A stretch of DNA of 63,010 bases from assembly GCA_004335835.1 (NCBI GenBank), contig RWJK01001643.1:1-63010 (forward strand), written 5' to 3'. The position numbers and the translations under genes are program-made. Shown piece after piece: positions 21,330 to 31,867 of this stretch; position 1 is the first letter of the stretch; every line of letters starts with the position of its first letter. A model generated the notes under the pieces. It made no database searches and was not told the origin of the DNA. It saw only the letters and a list, made by a program, of their open reading frames with translations. Origin of the DNA: Scenedesmus sp. ARA3 (lineage: Eukaryota; Chlorophyta; Chlorophyceae; Sphaeropleales; Scenedesmaceae).

Positions 21330-22040
21330 ATGTGTAGCACGTGATGCTGCAGCCACAATATGCACGAGAACCCACAAAGTGTTGCGGTACAATGACAGCC
21401 CGGCTGAAGTCTCCTGTGCGGCTAGCACAGTGTGGCATGTGCTGGTGGGCTGACGCTTGTGACCAGCAGACGCCTAGCGCTGCATGCGCGGAAAAGAGAT
21501 TCATGCACAGCACAGCATAGCTAACAAGGAAACTGCCTGCATAGCTAGACGAGAAAAGCGAAAGCAGTTTGAAACAGAGGCAAGTAGCTGGATGAACCCA
21601 CTGCAGGATGCAGAGCGCCAGTGGCTGGTACAGGTGACATCCACACAACACATGCAGCAGCACGACCCAGCAAAGTAAATATGTTTAGAACTGCACATTG
21701 TCCACAATTGTAAATGCATGCCGTGCTTCCCAGTCGTAGCATGGAGAAGGCAGAGGAGCAGCTCGGAAGCTGGCATGCACCTGACAGAAGTGCGCAAGGT
21801 GATATACGCAACAGCTGCAACGTGCACATCAGGTTCAGAACGCAAGTGGGATGGTTGAGCTGAGTCTGAGCAGCAGCAGCAATATGCGGTGAAAGCCTGG
21901 CGAAAGGGCAACGTGTCCAGGTAGTATCAGTGTGTGTAATGACGCCAAGCATGGACAGACGAAGGTTGCTAGCAGTGATGCTACACAAGGGCATCTGCAC
22001 CGACACCTGGCCGCTGTGCGGCCGCCAAAGGCACTCCCTG

Positions 22041-22160
22041 GCCAGAGCCTATCATGCACAACGCGAAAAGATAACAGCCAGCCAGTGCCTATCATGCACA
22101 ACGCGGGAAGATATCAGCCAGCCAGTGCCTATCATGCACAATGCGGACAGAGAACAGCCA
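22041..22160. repeat. Three tandem 40-bp units
   Basis: CCTATCATGCACAACGCG-type units begin at 22048, 22088 and 22128 with an exact 40-bp period and increasing divergence. There is no spacer structure, so it is a minisatellite and not a CRISPR array. Confidence 0.92.
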
Positions 22161-25100
22161 CAAAATGCGATCAGCAGTGCGCACGGCCGTCACAAGATGC
22201 AGCAATTCAACATCTGTTGTGTAAAGCGGATGCCGTAACACTGTATAACGTGCACAGCGTCATGCCGCAGGTGCGTGCATCAGGCCTGTATGCAAAAGAG
22301 GCAGAAGAACAGCAGTGTGATAGAAGCCCAGCAAGGTCAAACTGCAGGCAGGAACAGAGAAAAAGGCGCCGAATAGTTGACTCCCTATTTGCGTGGTTGC
22401 ACATGCCAACAACACGCCTCAAACAAGCACAACAGCCGCAAACAACGCAGCGTAGGCGACACACAACCGCACCTCAGCAGCCAAGATGGCTGCCCAACAT
22501 GCGCAGCCAAAGCTACGACAGTGAAGCTAGCAACAAAGAGTGTCGTCCATCCAAAATGCACAACAGTGATGCGGCTGCAGGGTTGCAGCAGGCACCTCAC
22601 GCACAAGAAGCACAAGGCAGGGGCCTACGCAGTGGTCTGGTGATCGGTGCGACTGATAGAGTCACCTACAACCACCCACACAGTGACTTCACTAATCATC
22701 AACACGCCTGCCTCATGGTGCACAACCACTGGCAGCCTCAACGTTGTGTTCCACAAGATATGGGATGAGATTGCAACTGCAACATCTTCCTGCAGCGCGT
22801 GTGCTGCTTTCAGCCGACCTCAAATCGTGCACACTGGCAGCCGATTGTGCGCAGGAAACTGGAGATGAAAGAGAGGTGCTGGGTACCATGAGGCTGCCGT
22901 CTGTGGGCAGCCCCTGACACCTTGCACACGAGTTTATGAGCAGGCAGTGCTTGCAGTGTGTTCTGGTAGTGCTGCACACTGCATCCTGACTTTGTCAACC
23001 CCATAAAACTGCTAGGCGGAGTTGTAATAGTGCAGATGATGATGCAGTTGAAATCGCAGCACAGAGCAGGACACCCGCCAAGCATTGCTGCTTGACATGG
23101 TCCAGACTGTGTTGTAGACAACACATGCGTCCAGTCACGTTCAGCTGTGGTATACAGAAGATTGCTTGGTGGCGAACCTGCTGCAGGCGCTGATGTTGTG
23201 TGCACGCAGCGCGGCGTAGCAATGCAGCAAACAAGTTGGAGACTCAGGCAACACACCACCATGAGATGCGTGCGAGTGCAGCGTGGCACAACCCACTCAC
23301 GCACACGCAGTGCAGTGTACCAGAAGGTCAGGCGAGCAACAATATCACATGACAGCAGGTATCTTGCCGGCAATCGCAGCGCCAGGGATGGCAAAGCAGC
23401 GGCAGCTTCACAAGCTGCATGCAGCCAGCCTCACGGCCGCAGTTGAGCACCCCTCCGTAACGCGAGGCCGCAGTTAATACCGATTCACGATGTTTGATGA
23501 AGTCGACCACGTGCGGCGACACAAGCGTGTACCTCGCAACGCAGCAACATACCCAACACAATGCATGTTGACGTCACATGCCAAAGCATTGCAGGGCATT
23601 GCTGCCCTGCTGCTTGGGGTGCGCGTCTGCAGTAGACAGTTTTGCTTTAGAACAAACAAGCCTTTGCAAGAGGCACATTGGATTAGCATGAAAGAGCCCC
23701 AGGCCTCTCTGCTGCGCCTCCAGCACCTACTGCCTCGTGCACCCAGAGGTTTCCACAGCAGGAGTGCAGCGTGCATTGACACACACTCTCTCACACACAC
23801 ACATGAGCCCGTGGTGCAGCACATTGTCCCGCCTCCGCACCTTCAAAGCACGCGACTGTGGTTCAGCAAGCAGCGGTCCCAGAAGTATGTGCTGCATGCT
23901 GCGCGGGGCAAGCCATTGACAGGTAGTCAGGATACGCCTGCATTGCAGCAGCACTGTAGAGCGGTGCCTGCCCAAACACCAGAAGCGAACCCCTGTGCAT
24001 ACTGCTATGGCCTGCGTTATCCAGGCCGGTCTGTTGTGACACTCACCCCAAAAAACAGTATACCCAGCAGCCTGCACAGTAGTACTGGCAGCTGCGCTTT
24101 GCTTTGACACAGCAGCACGCCAGTATGCATGCTGCTGCTCCAAATGTGTGGCTGCAATCCACATACAAGCGGCGCTGATGTGGTGCGACTGTTTGCAGCC
24201 GTCTCACCCAAGCTGATGCAACCACACATCCAGCCATGCACAGCGCAGCACGAGCAGCAGCGCATAGCTGCTGGTGGCATCATCAGACGCGTGCAAGGCA
24301 CAAAAGAACAGCCAACAGCTACTGCAACTATCAACCGCAAGGCACAGCCGTATCGTGTATACCGAGCGCCGCAAACCCTACACTGCAATCCCCTACGCCA
24401 AGAAAGTGCTGCTCCAGCTATACCTGCTGAGAGGTGCCACCCAGAAGGTACACATGCAAGCACTTGCCCAGCCTTGTTGCAGTACTGAAAGCCCAACGAT
24501 AAGGTGTTTTGCACCACAAGCAAGCCCCAATCATTTGGACTGCTCATGTCTGCAGAGTGCGTAATTGTACTAAGCATACATAGGGTGTTCTGCCTTGTAC
24601 TGCACAAAACAGCAACATGCCCACTGACACCGTGGACCACAACAGCACAAGTCGACACCCGCTGCTGTTGCATGTTTGCTGCTTGCGGGTTGTGTCCCTA
24701 TCACTCAGCATGCAAAGCCATGGGTTCTGTGGACCATGTATGCTTCTCAGACCGTAAGCAAAACAACTTCACGCAGCAACCGTCACAGACCCGTCCGTCA
24801 AAGTATCTGAAACTTGATGTCATCTAAGACAGGCAAGAAAGAACAAGAAGAGCAGTAGCATGCAGGCACACGCCGCAGAAGTAGCGGGGGGTTGCTGTTG
24901 CGTGCGCCAGGTTAGGGAGGCAGCACAGCACAACACCTTGCAGGTGTGCAGCAGGGGCGCAGTCTCAGCAACCGCGCACACTTGCCAGTCGACAACACAC
25001 ACCTCACTTTGCGACAAGCACCAGTCGATGCAGTAGCATGAAGCAGGGCAGCAGTAAACTGCACAAGCTGGCTCCAGCCAGCGGCAGTTGCCACGCATCG

Positions 25101-25656
25101 CTCGCGCAGCAGCACTAACTGGCAACCGCCAGCAGACCACGCAAGCACTGCAACCGCAAAGAGACCATGTACACACACCCCGGTGATGCAACTCTCTTCT
25201 TTCTCGTCGTGCATCACATGCCCACATGGTGCCGCAATGCTCCATTGCGTTCAACACCCCCAGAGCCCCATCCGTGGCTGTGAGAGTAGGGTTTCCAGGG
25301 TTCTGCAGCTAAGGTTGACTGATCAAGACAGCACGTAACATCTGCTGTTGATCAGCTCCCTTAAATCTGCTGTTGTAGGTTGTTTGCTGTGGGCACAGCA
25401 ACGCGCCCTTTGGCAACGACCAACAAATTAAGCAATGTTGCAGTGCCTTGCCCAGCATCGAAAGCACGAATTCCACATGAGCATCTTCAGAACAACGCTG
25501 CTGCACTCATGTGTAGCCCACACTGTTGCTCCACAGCAGAACGCACAATGCAGCCACCTCCTAGCGTGGTTCCCTCCTCCACAGCCCAGCTAATGTTGCT
25601 TCAAAGCGTGCAAAACTGTTTCAACACACAGCAAGGAACTGCGTCAACATCACAGC

Positions 25657-26730
25657 CTATACACCATCACCTTGAATCAAGCCAAGAATCACAAAGGCAG
25701 GTGCCGGCAGATCTGGCAGCGATTGTGCAGACGCTGCAGCAGCACCTGCACTCGTGGCTGCTGCAAACTCTGGTGCGGTGACAGTAGGCATGCCGCCATA
25801 CGTGAGCCCGCAAGCCGCGCCTGCGCCTGCTGTGGCAGCCCTTTCCTCCAAGACATCCAGCCACTCCTGCATCTGAGCATTCATGTCATCAGAGCAGGGG
25901 GCCAGCTCCAGGCGCCGTGGGGTGCAGGGGCAGGCACCAGGGAGGCGCTGCGCACTTGCAGGAGACCCTGCCACTGCAGGCTGGCCTTGATGGCGCCACA
26001 GCGCTGCTGCATCCCAGGGCGGCAGCGGCGCAGCCGCGTGCTTGGCAGCAGCAGGGCCTGATACAGACAGGCTGCTGCTCTCCCAGCAGTGGCTGCTGCT
26101 GAGCCAGCAGCCTACCCTGGCTGCAGCATCAGTGCCTGCCAGCTGCAGTAGGTTGCTGCTGCGGCTGCAATAGCCAGGCGCAGCCGGCAGGGAGCAGCCA
26201 CATCCGATGTGTGGCTCCAACTGTTGCTTCTCTGCTGGCCACTGGATACTGTGCAAGAGGTCACCCATTTCTGAAGGTTGTGCCTGGCCTGCTGGGGAGA
26301 TGCTGAGCTTGGTCTGCATCATCAAGGAGCCTTGAACAATCTCTGCAAGCAGGTTGTTGCCTGGCTGCTGCTGCTGATGCTGCTGGTGCTGTGCAAAGCT
26401 TTTGTGCAGCTGCTGGCTGCTGGCTGCCAGGCAAGTGGCCTGGGGCCCACTTGGGCTCACTGCAGGCATGCTGCATGCCAGGTGCACCGGCCAAAGGTCT
26501 GACTGCCAGCTGCAGCAGCTGGGCAGCAGCATGCTGTCGCCATCACACTCTGCGCTGTTGCAACTTGAACAGGCAAGGTGCTGCTGCAGCATGTTCAACT
26601 TCTGATGGGTAAACTGCAGACCCGGAGTGCTGCAGGCGGGGCTGCCGCTGCTGATAGCTGCACTGTTGTTGAGGTCTACTTCATGCTCACTGTGAAAGCA
26701 CATCCGCCCAGAACAACGAAACACAACCGT
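25657..26730 (-). CDS. Low-complexity Ala/Ser/Gln-rich protein, likely 3'-terminal exon
   Basis: One long open frame of more than 350 codons ends at 25657. It has no ATG at its 5' end; a CTTTCACAG acceptor around 26690-26700 could open it, implying upstream exons that I could not place. Composition is typical of algal regulatory proteins: HQQHQQQQ, poly-Ala, Ser-rich tracts and a more structured MNAQMQEWLDVLEERAAT near the C-terminus that could be a short helix. No domain is recognised. Its length and internal (CAG)-free stretches argue against pure chance. Confidence 0.4.
   Translation of the reverse strand, partial: TVVFRCSGRMCFHSEHEVDLNNSAAISSGSPACSTPGLQFTHQKLNMLQQHLACSSCNSAECDGDSMLLPSCCSWQSDLWPVHLACSMPAVSPSGPQATCLAASSQQLHKSFAQHQQHQQQQPGNNLLAEIVQGSLMMQTKLSISPAGQAQPSEMGDLLHSIQWPAEKQQLEPHIGCGCSLPAAPGYCSRSSNLLQLAGTDAAARVGCWLSSSHCWESSSLSVSGPAAAKHAAAPLPPWDAAALWRHQGQPAVAGSPASAQRLPGACPCTPRRLELAPCSDDMNAQMQEWLDVLEERAATAGAGAACGLTYGGMPTVTAPEFAAATSAGAAAASAQSLPDLPAPAFVILGLIQGDGV

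Positions 26731-26731
<1 letters not shown>

Positions 26732-26773
<42 letters not shown>
26732..26773. repeat. Perfect (CAG)14
   Basis: Uninterrupted CAG repeat at the 5' side of the minus-strand low-complexity ORF. On that strand it reads CTG and may be the intron tract before its acceptor. Confidence 0.95.
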
Positions 26774-26774
<1 letters not shown>

Positions 26775-29321
26775 TAGCATGGGTGAGCAGCACAGGAAGG
26801 GATGACCATGCAGCAGGTATGTTCAGCCATGGTCAACGAACTGCTCGCTATAGAAAAGTGCGGGATGCTAGCTACAGATACCAGGAACGGCTACAGAGAA
26901 GGACCGCCGGTGGTCAATCGCAGGCCCGTGCATCGTCCCTGTTTGCAAGTTATTCCACGAATACAGCCGCACGACGCGGCTTGCAACGCTGTAATGCACC
27001 TCTCTCACCTAAAATAGGAACCTGAAACCTCCAGCAGGCAAACGGGGGATGCGAAGCACATCCCTGAACAGCTCTGCTCAGCAAGCCCGCCAAAAATTGA
27101 TGCCAGCCCTGCAGAGGCAAGGAAAGCCACAAAAGCCCGTTAAATGCAAAGAGAGTCATTTGATCCGTTGAAAAACCATGGTGAAAGTGCACTGGCCAGA
27201 GACCGCTACGCCAGGGCTGCTGCCACAGGCTCTGCCACTGGCAAAGACTCGCTGCCGGTGATCGGGCCTGAAAAATACGTACATGATGTAAATAAAAGTG
27301 ATGCTGTGTATTCAGCCTCAGACAAAGCATACACAACCAAGAGCGGGCCCCACGACACTCCTTTGACCGCTCACCTGGCGTCGCGAGCCTGTTTAGCACA
27401 ACGCCTGGCGCAATCAGCTATCTTTCAAACACGATGGGCAGGCAAACAGCAGCTGGACAGCGCTGCAGGTTCGATTTGTGTTGACAGAGTGGCTAATGCT
27501 CGTTGCTATTCTGCTAACATTCTACGTAGTATTTTTTATTCAAATAATACTGTAAGCTCTGCTTGGCATACGCCTGCTGATGAGGGTCAACCACTGTTCT
27601 TCGCGCCACAGAACCCCAGCACATCTCAACCGTGACTGGCTGGGATTGTAAAAGGCAAGTTGAGAGACACAAGTATATTGAACGCAATTACAAGAAGGGC
27701 TCTTGCCTTCAAGGCAGGAGGGCGCTGCCCTCCAAGTTAAGGCACATAATCCTTGTCAAGTACACGAACAGTGACGACCGGTCGTCAGGGTACCCTGGTG
27801 ACTTGATGATGGGGTCACCTGAATACTGACTTGGTCATGGCTGGGCCGCGGCTTTGAGCGCCTGCTGAATGCCAAAATGATCAATCTGACACCGTACTTA
27901 GACATTTAAATGCTTAGCACGCAGGGTACTCCACTCGCGCACGTCGTCAACCTTTGGTCCTGGAATAAAATACGTCGACACCAGTTGACAGCTGCAGCTT
28001 CAGTACACTGCTTAAATTGCTGACACAACTGTCAATTCTTTGTTAACGTGCTACGCAGCAGGTCCATACATACATGTATGGCGGGTATGCTTGCAAGGCA
28101 CGTGCTGTCTGCCTGCAAACTAAAAGCCCTGTCACTGCGACAACAAACGCATGGCTGCAAGTGTGAGGAACTGCTCAAGAATGTGCCAAACGTAACAAGA
28201 ATAGCAGGAAATACAATACATACTCGACAACGTAATCGATTGTACCTAGTGTAGGGGTAGCATGGTTACTTGCAGCCCGCAGGCACTCCCACAGCAGACG
28301 TTCCTCTACACGCAACGCCAATGCTTGAAAAGCATCACAGCCGAATGAGAAGCATGTACACAATGCATGCAGCCTTGCTTGTAGGCACACCACCTACACA
28401 AAACGTGGCGATAGCTTTGCGCTTGTACCCAACTGCACAAGTGACCCACAACAGCAGCAGCCAATCTCATCCGCCAAGTTGCGGCAGATGTGACACATGA
28501 GCCCTGAGCCGTAACACATTGAGAAAGCTTTCTCGCTTAAGTGAGGAGGTGCACCGGTCAATATCTGCCGCCTGGGGCATCTACTTTGCTGCAGCATGCG
28601 TAATGGGTCTTGTGGCTCGAATGGTGCCGGCCTCAACCGCATCAACACAGTAAACAGTGGCCGCCACCCATTGCAGCCTGCGGCCTTGCAGTATGGTGAG
28701 CAGCCAGTCTGCTGCAATTTGTAACTGCAGCAACTTTTTCGAACCCAGCAGGGGCATCTCAAATCATACAGCACACAAGCTGACACATGTACACAACAAC
28801 ATCTGTGCATGTGACACCTGCCCATCCACCAGCACACAACTACACTGGTGCTGCTTGCATACACTGCTGCTGCAGCCATCTGCCAAATTGCAATTGTATT
28901 ACACTGCATTGCATTGCAAAAAACTCGCCCGGCAGCCTCAGTTTCATAAGAAAAGCTAGATCTCGAAGGAGAGCTTTGGGCTGCAAGTTGCACACTGCCG
29001 CCTGCCAAGCCTGCAACAGATGGCCACCCATGAAAACATCACACGCCAAGTTGCTTGGTTGCTGAGATATATGAATGCTTCAGCCAACCCAGCCACTGCT
29101 GCCACCATACTCCACCACCCTGCACACGCCCGACACTCCAAACAACACACAAATACACATGCAACGCTGCAGCATACCAGAACTAATGACAGCATTATGA
29201 CATGCACATGGCAGCCATCTGATACCAAACACAGGCACCCTGAAAACTTGTCACAATGCAGCAGCTGCTCACATTCGATACAACTACCGCGCATATGGCA
29301 GGCAGGCGCGCAACTGCACAG
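26774..29321. other. Mostly non-coding, partly AT-richer segment
   Basis: Contains one isolated ORF (27144-27635) and an AT-richer patch from about 27480 to 28250. No exon chain or TE protein motif is seen. The right part is probably 3'UTR of the Rab gene; a minus-strand TGTAA lies at 28899-28903. Confidence 0.45.
27144..27635 (+). CDS. Isolated 163-codon ORF, unrecognised
   Basis: It starts at ATG 27144 and ends at 27635 without introns. Amino-acid use is more even than in neighbouring genes (Asp, Lys, Tyr, Asn and Ile present; little poly-Ala), with local segments such as LKNHGESALARDRYARAAAT and GPEKYVHDVNKSDAVYSASD. No domain is recognised. An adjacent ORF (27632-27829, Lys/Tyr-rich) lies in another frame. 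This could be a relic of a mobile element, a lineage-specific gene or chance. Confidence 0.25.
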   Translation: MQRESFDPLKNHGESALARDRYARAAATGSATGKDSLPVIGPEKYVHDVNKSDAVYSASDKAYTTKSGPHDTPLTAHLASRACLAQRLAQSAIFQTRWAGKQQLDSAAGSICVDRVANARCYSANILRSIFYSNNTVSSAWHTPADEGQPLFFAPQNPSTSQP

Positions 29322-30869
29322 CTAGCAGCAGCCGCCCCTGCGGCCGCCGCTGCTGCCGCCTGCCCCCAGATCCAGCTGCCTGTTGCCTCGCCTGCTGTTG
29401 CGCCCCACTAGCCCCGGCGTATCTAGGATTGTAGCCACCATGCCCCACACCAGTGCATCATATACACCCTCCTCCACTCCCCCACAGTCTTCCTTGGCAC
29501 TGGTCTCTTTATACAGGCAGCCGTGTGCACGCGCAAATGCAGCACCTTGGTCGGAGCTGACCACGCGACCCTCCTCACCCTGCAAACAAATGCAACACAT
29601 ATACGAGTGAGTGGGTGGGTGAGTGAGTGGGAGGGAGGGAGCGAGTGGGTGAGTGGTAGTAAGCTGGGTAGGTGAGTGAGTGAGGCAGTGAGCACGCCTC
29701 AGGCAATTCATGCTTGTGTTGGTGCAGGTCGTCCAGGTGAACAAGCTGGGCTGCAGCAGCAGCAGCAGCAGCAGCAGCAAGCATGCACATGTCGCACACG
29801 AAGCACAAAGCACGCACCCCAACGGCACTAGCTGCACAGCCCACACCAGCATGGCAACTGCAGGCAGCTGCTGCGGCATCCGACTCAGATCAAGCCCCAA
29901 ACCAGCGTCATCTGCAATGGCATTACAACAAATAACCATCCAAACACCAAGGCTTTATTCAAACATGACAGTATGCGGGATCACCGCTGCCTCAGTGGCA
30001 TTCACTTGGTGCTGCAGGCATGCTGCTCACCAGATCCACCTTGTTGCCCACAACCATTTGTACTGCCTCAGGGTGTGTGCCGTACTGCCGGAAGTCATCC
30101 ATCCACTTGCTGCCAAGGCTGTCCAGCGTTTCACGACGCGTCACGTCAAACACTGCAGGACAAGGTGCATAGCGCAAACAGACAGCATGCAGCAGACCTG
30201 TACAGTCAGCAGGTGTGCGCATGGAGCACAAAGATCCGCAACACTGCATGCATGCAATGCGCGACAGAGCTATCTGCCTGCTTCCCCTGAACTCCAGTCA
30301 TGCGCGCTGACGTTGTCGCCGCTGCCTGGCAGAGCTGATGTTGCGCAACCAACCGTTGAACGGTGGCGGCAGAACAAGCAATGTCAATCATCTGCTTCCC
30401 ATCTTCCACGACACAGCCCACTTCGCTCCATGGTGACCGCTGCTTCCATCTGCTTCACATGCTTAAAAACTCTGCAAACTCCATGTTAACAGCTTTCCGT
30501 CTTTGCTGGCGTTCCACTGCTGCCCGGCCGCAGCCCTGCTCACCATACACTACACCATGTGCGCCTCGAAAGTACCTGCAGCAGGCAGCCACATAAACAG
30601 AGCTGCTGTCACCAACTATTGCAAAGTGTAGCTGCCGCTACTCGCACCAAATGCACATAGTCTAATGCATGTGCAACCTTGGACCCCCGCAGTTGCCCGA
30701 GTGCTGCTGGCACCAACATTCTGCTTGGCACATGGCACTACTTGCACAGTGTTACTGCTGGAGCAATCAAGTACTTGAATACACAGCCTCCTTCTCCTCG
30801 GCTTGATGTGAGCCTGGGATACCTACAGGTACTGGTGTTGCTAACACTGCTTCACCTACTGCTTGCATG

Positions 30870-30916
<47 letters not shown>

Positions 30917-31036
30917 GCTGCTGCTCACATTGGGGTGAGGCTCTGGAACCTGTCCTGGCCTGCTGTGTCCCACACAGACACACCGATGTGCACGCCATCC
31001 ACCTTGAGGCGCTTGAAGCGCTGGTCGGTGCCTGAG

Positions 31037-31093
<57 letters not shown>

Positions 31094-31658
31094 CACAGGT
31101 TGACGACCTCGCTGCACCTGAAAGATGCACATGTGCAACCATGCATGCATGCATTCATGCATCTGCACTGGCTGTGGCTACATCTGCTGCAGCTGGCACT
31201 GGCGCCGGAGCCACACCGTAGCTGCTCAGCTGTGTCTGCCTCACCTATAGTTGATGGCAGTGTGGGGTCGAATTTGTTGCTGAACATGCGCTCAATGAGG
31301 CATGTCTTGCCCACACCCGAGTCGCCGCACAGGATGACCTGCAGCAATGACAGCAGCAACAACAGCACCAAGGCAGGTGATACAAAGCCTTACGGATGCT
31401 AGTAACAGTGGGTATGCATGCATTCACGTATGGTCTAAGATGCTTCGTCAAGGAAGAGTCAATGAGCAGCAGCAAGACAGCAGCAGCACCAGCATGGCCC
31501 ATTCTGCTTATGGTAGACTGCTCAGCCTCGGTGCAGGCTGTAGACCTGAACACATGCACGATATGAAAGATCCTGCGGCAAAACACGTGAACGACACAAT
31601 CATGCTTGCTCACCTTGATGAGTACCTCCGGGTTGCTGTCGTCCTCTGAATCCGACAT
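29322..31658 (-). CDS. Rab18/RabC-type small GTPase
   Basis: Six exons join in phase to 217 aa: 31658-31614, 31338-31245, 31031-30929, 30575-30544, 30152-30031 and 29579-29322. The start is the ATG at 31658. All GTPase motifs are intact: P-loop GDSGVGKT (20-27), switch I Thr in LPSTIG, WDTAGQ (67-72), NKVD (128-131) and ETSAK (157-161). The C-terminus GGRRGGCC ends in a double Cys for geranylgeranylation. YFRGAHGVVYVFDVTRRETL is close to Rab18. The Gly-rich C-terminal linker is long. Rab18 proteins act at ER, lipid droplets and related traffic; the role here is inferred. Exon 3, carrying switch II, is bracketed by a (CTG)n and a (CAG)n tract. The last intron holds a GAGT/GGGT repeat. Confidence 0.93.
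29607..29690. repeat. GAGT/GGGT tetranucleotide-like purine-rich repeat
   Basis: G-rich on the plus strand (GAGTGGGTGGGTGAGTGAGT and variants), so C/T-rich on the Rab sense strand just ahead of the last exon (29579). It may serve as an extended polypyrimidine tract. Confidence 0.85.
30871..30914. repeat. (CTG)14 tract, CAG on Rab sense strand
   Basis: Begins a few bases after the Rab exon 3 donor (GTGAGC at 30928). Confidence 0.92.
31041..31092. repeat. (CAG)17 tract, CTG on Rab sense strand
   Basis: Immediately upstream, in sense orientation, of the Rab exon 3 acceptor (CAG at 31034-31032). Confidence 0.92.
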
Positions 31659-31715
31659 TGTGTTTCTTGTTTCCAAGTTATCAAAAATTACACCAAATCT
31701 GTGTATGCCACAATA

Positions 31716-31720
31716 TTACA
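31716..31720 (-). terminator. TGTAA poly(A) signal candidate
   Basis: TGTAA on the minus strand about 150 bp past the stop of the unidentified gene and just upstream of the Rab start. A second copy lies at 31688-31692. Confidence 0.4.
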
Positions 31721-31867
31721 AACGACAAGATGCACAGAACTTGGCTGCAGGCGACCCCGGCCAAACCAAAGGCGAACTGGAAGGAAGGCAGGCCACAAGG
31801 TATAGAAGTTGTCAGCGTACAGCAAGAAAGAATGTGACCGCATTCCAGTGACAGCACTCACTTACTT

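Larger units (their letters stand above)
18701..25656. other. Seven-kilobase stretch without a convincing gene
   Basis: Many chance open frames exist on both strands, but none gives a phase-consistent exon chain, recognisable domain or conserved motif. It holds short tandem repeats (21275-21329, 22041-22160), one weak exon candidate (19160-19571) and a TGTAA at 19562-19566 that could end the mTERF-like transcript or a small gene. Transposase or reverse-transcriptase motifs were not seen. Confidence 0.45.

Noticed and set aside
21932..22768. 278-codon plus-strand open frame
   Set aside because: No domain, no splice context, overlaps the 40-bp minisatellite, and composition (His/Gln/Thr/Cys) matches chance translation of this CA-rich DNA.
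28394..29008. 204-codon minus-strand frame downstream of the Rab stop
   Set aside because: Cys-rich chance translation; overlaps the likely Rab 3'UTR and has no domain or junction support.
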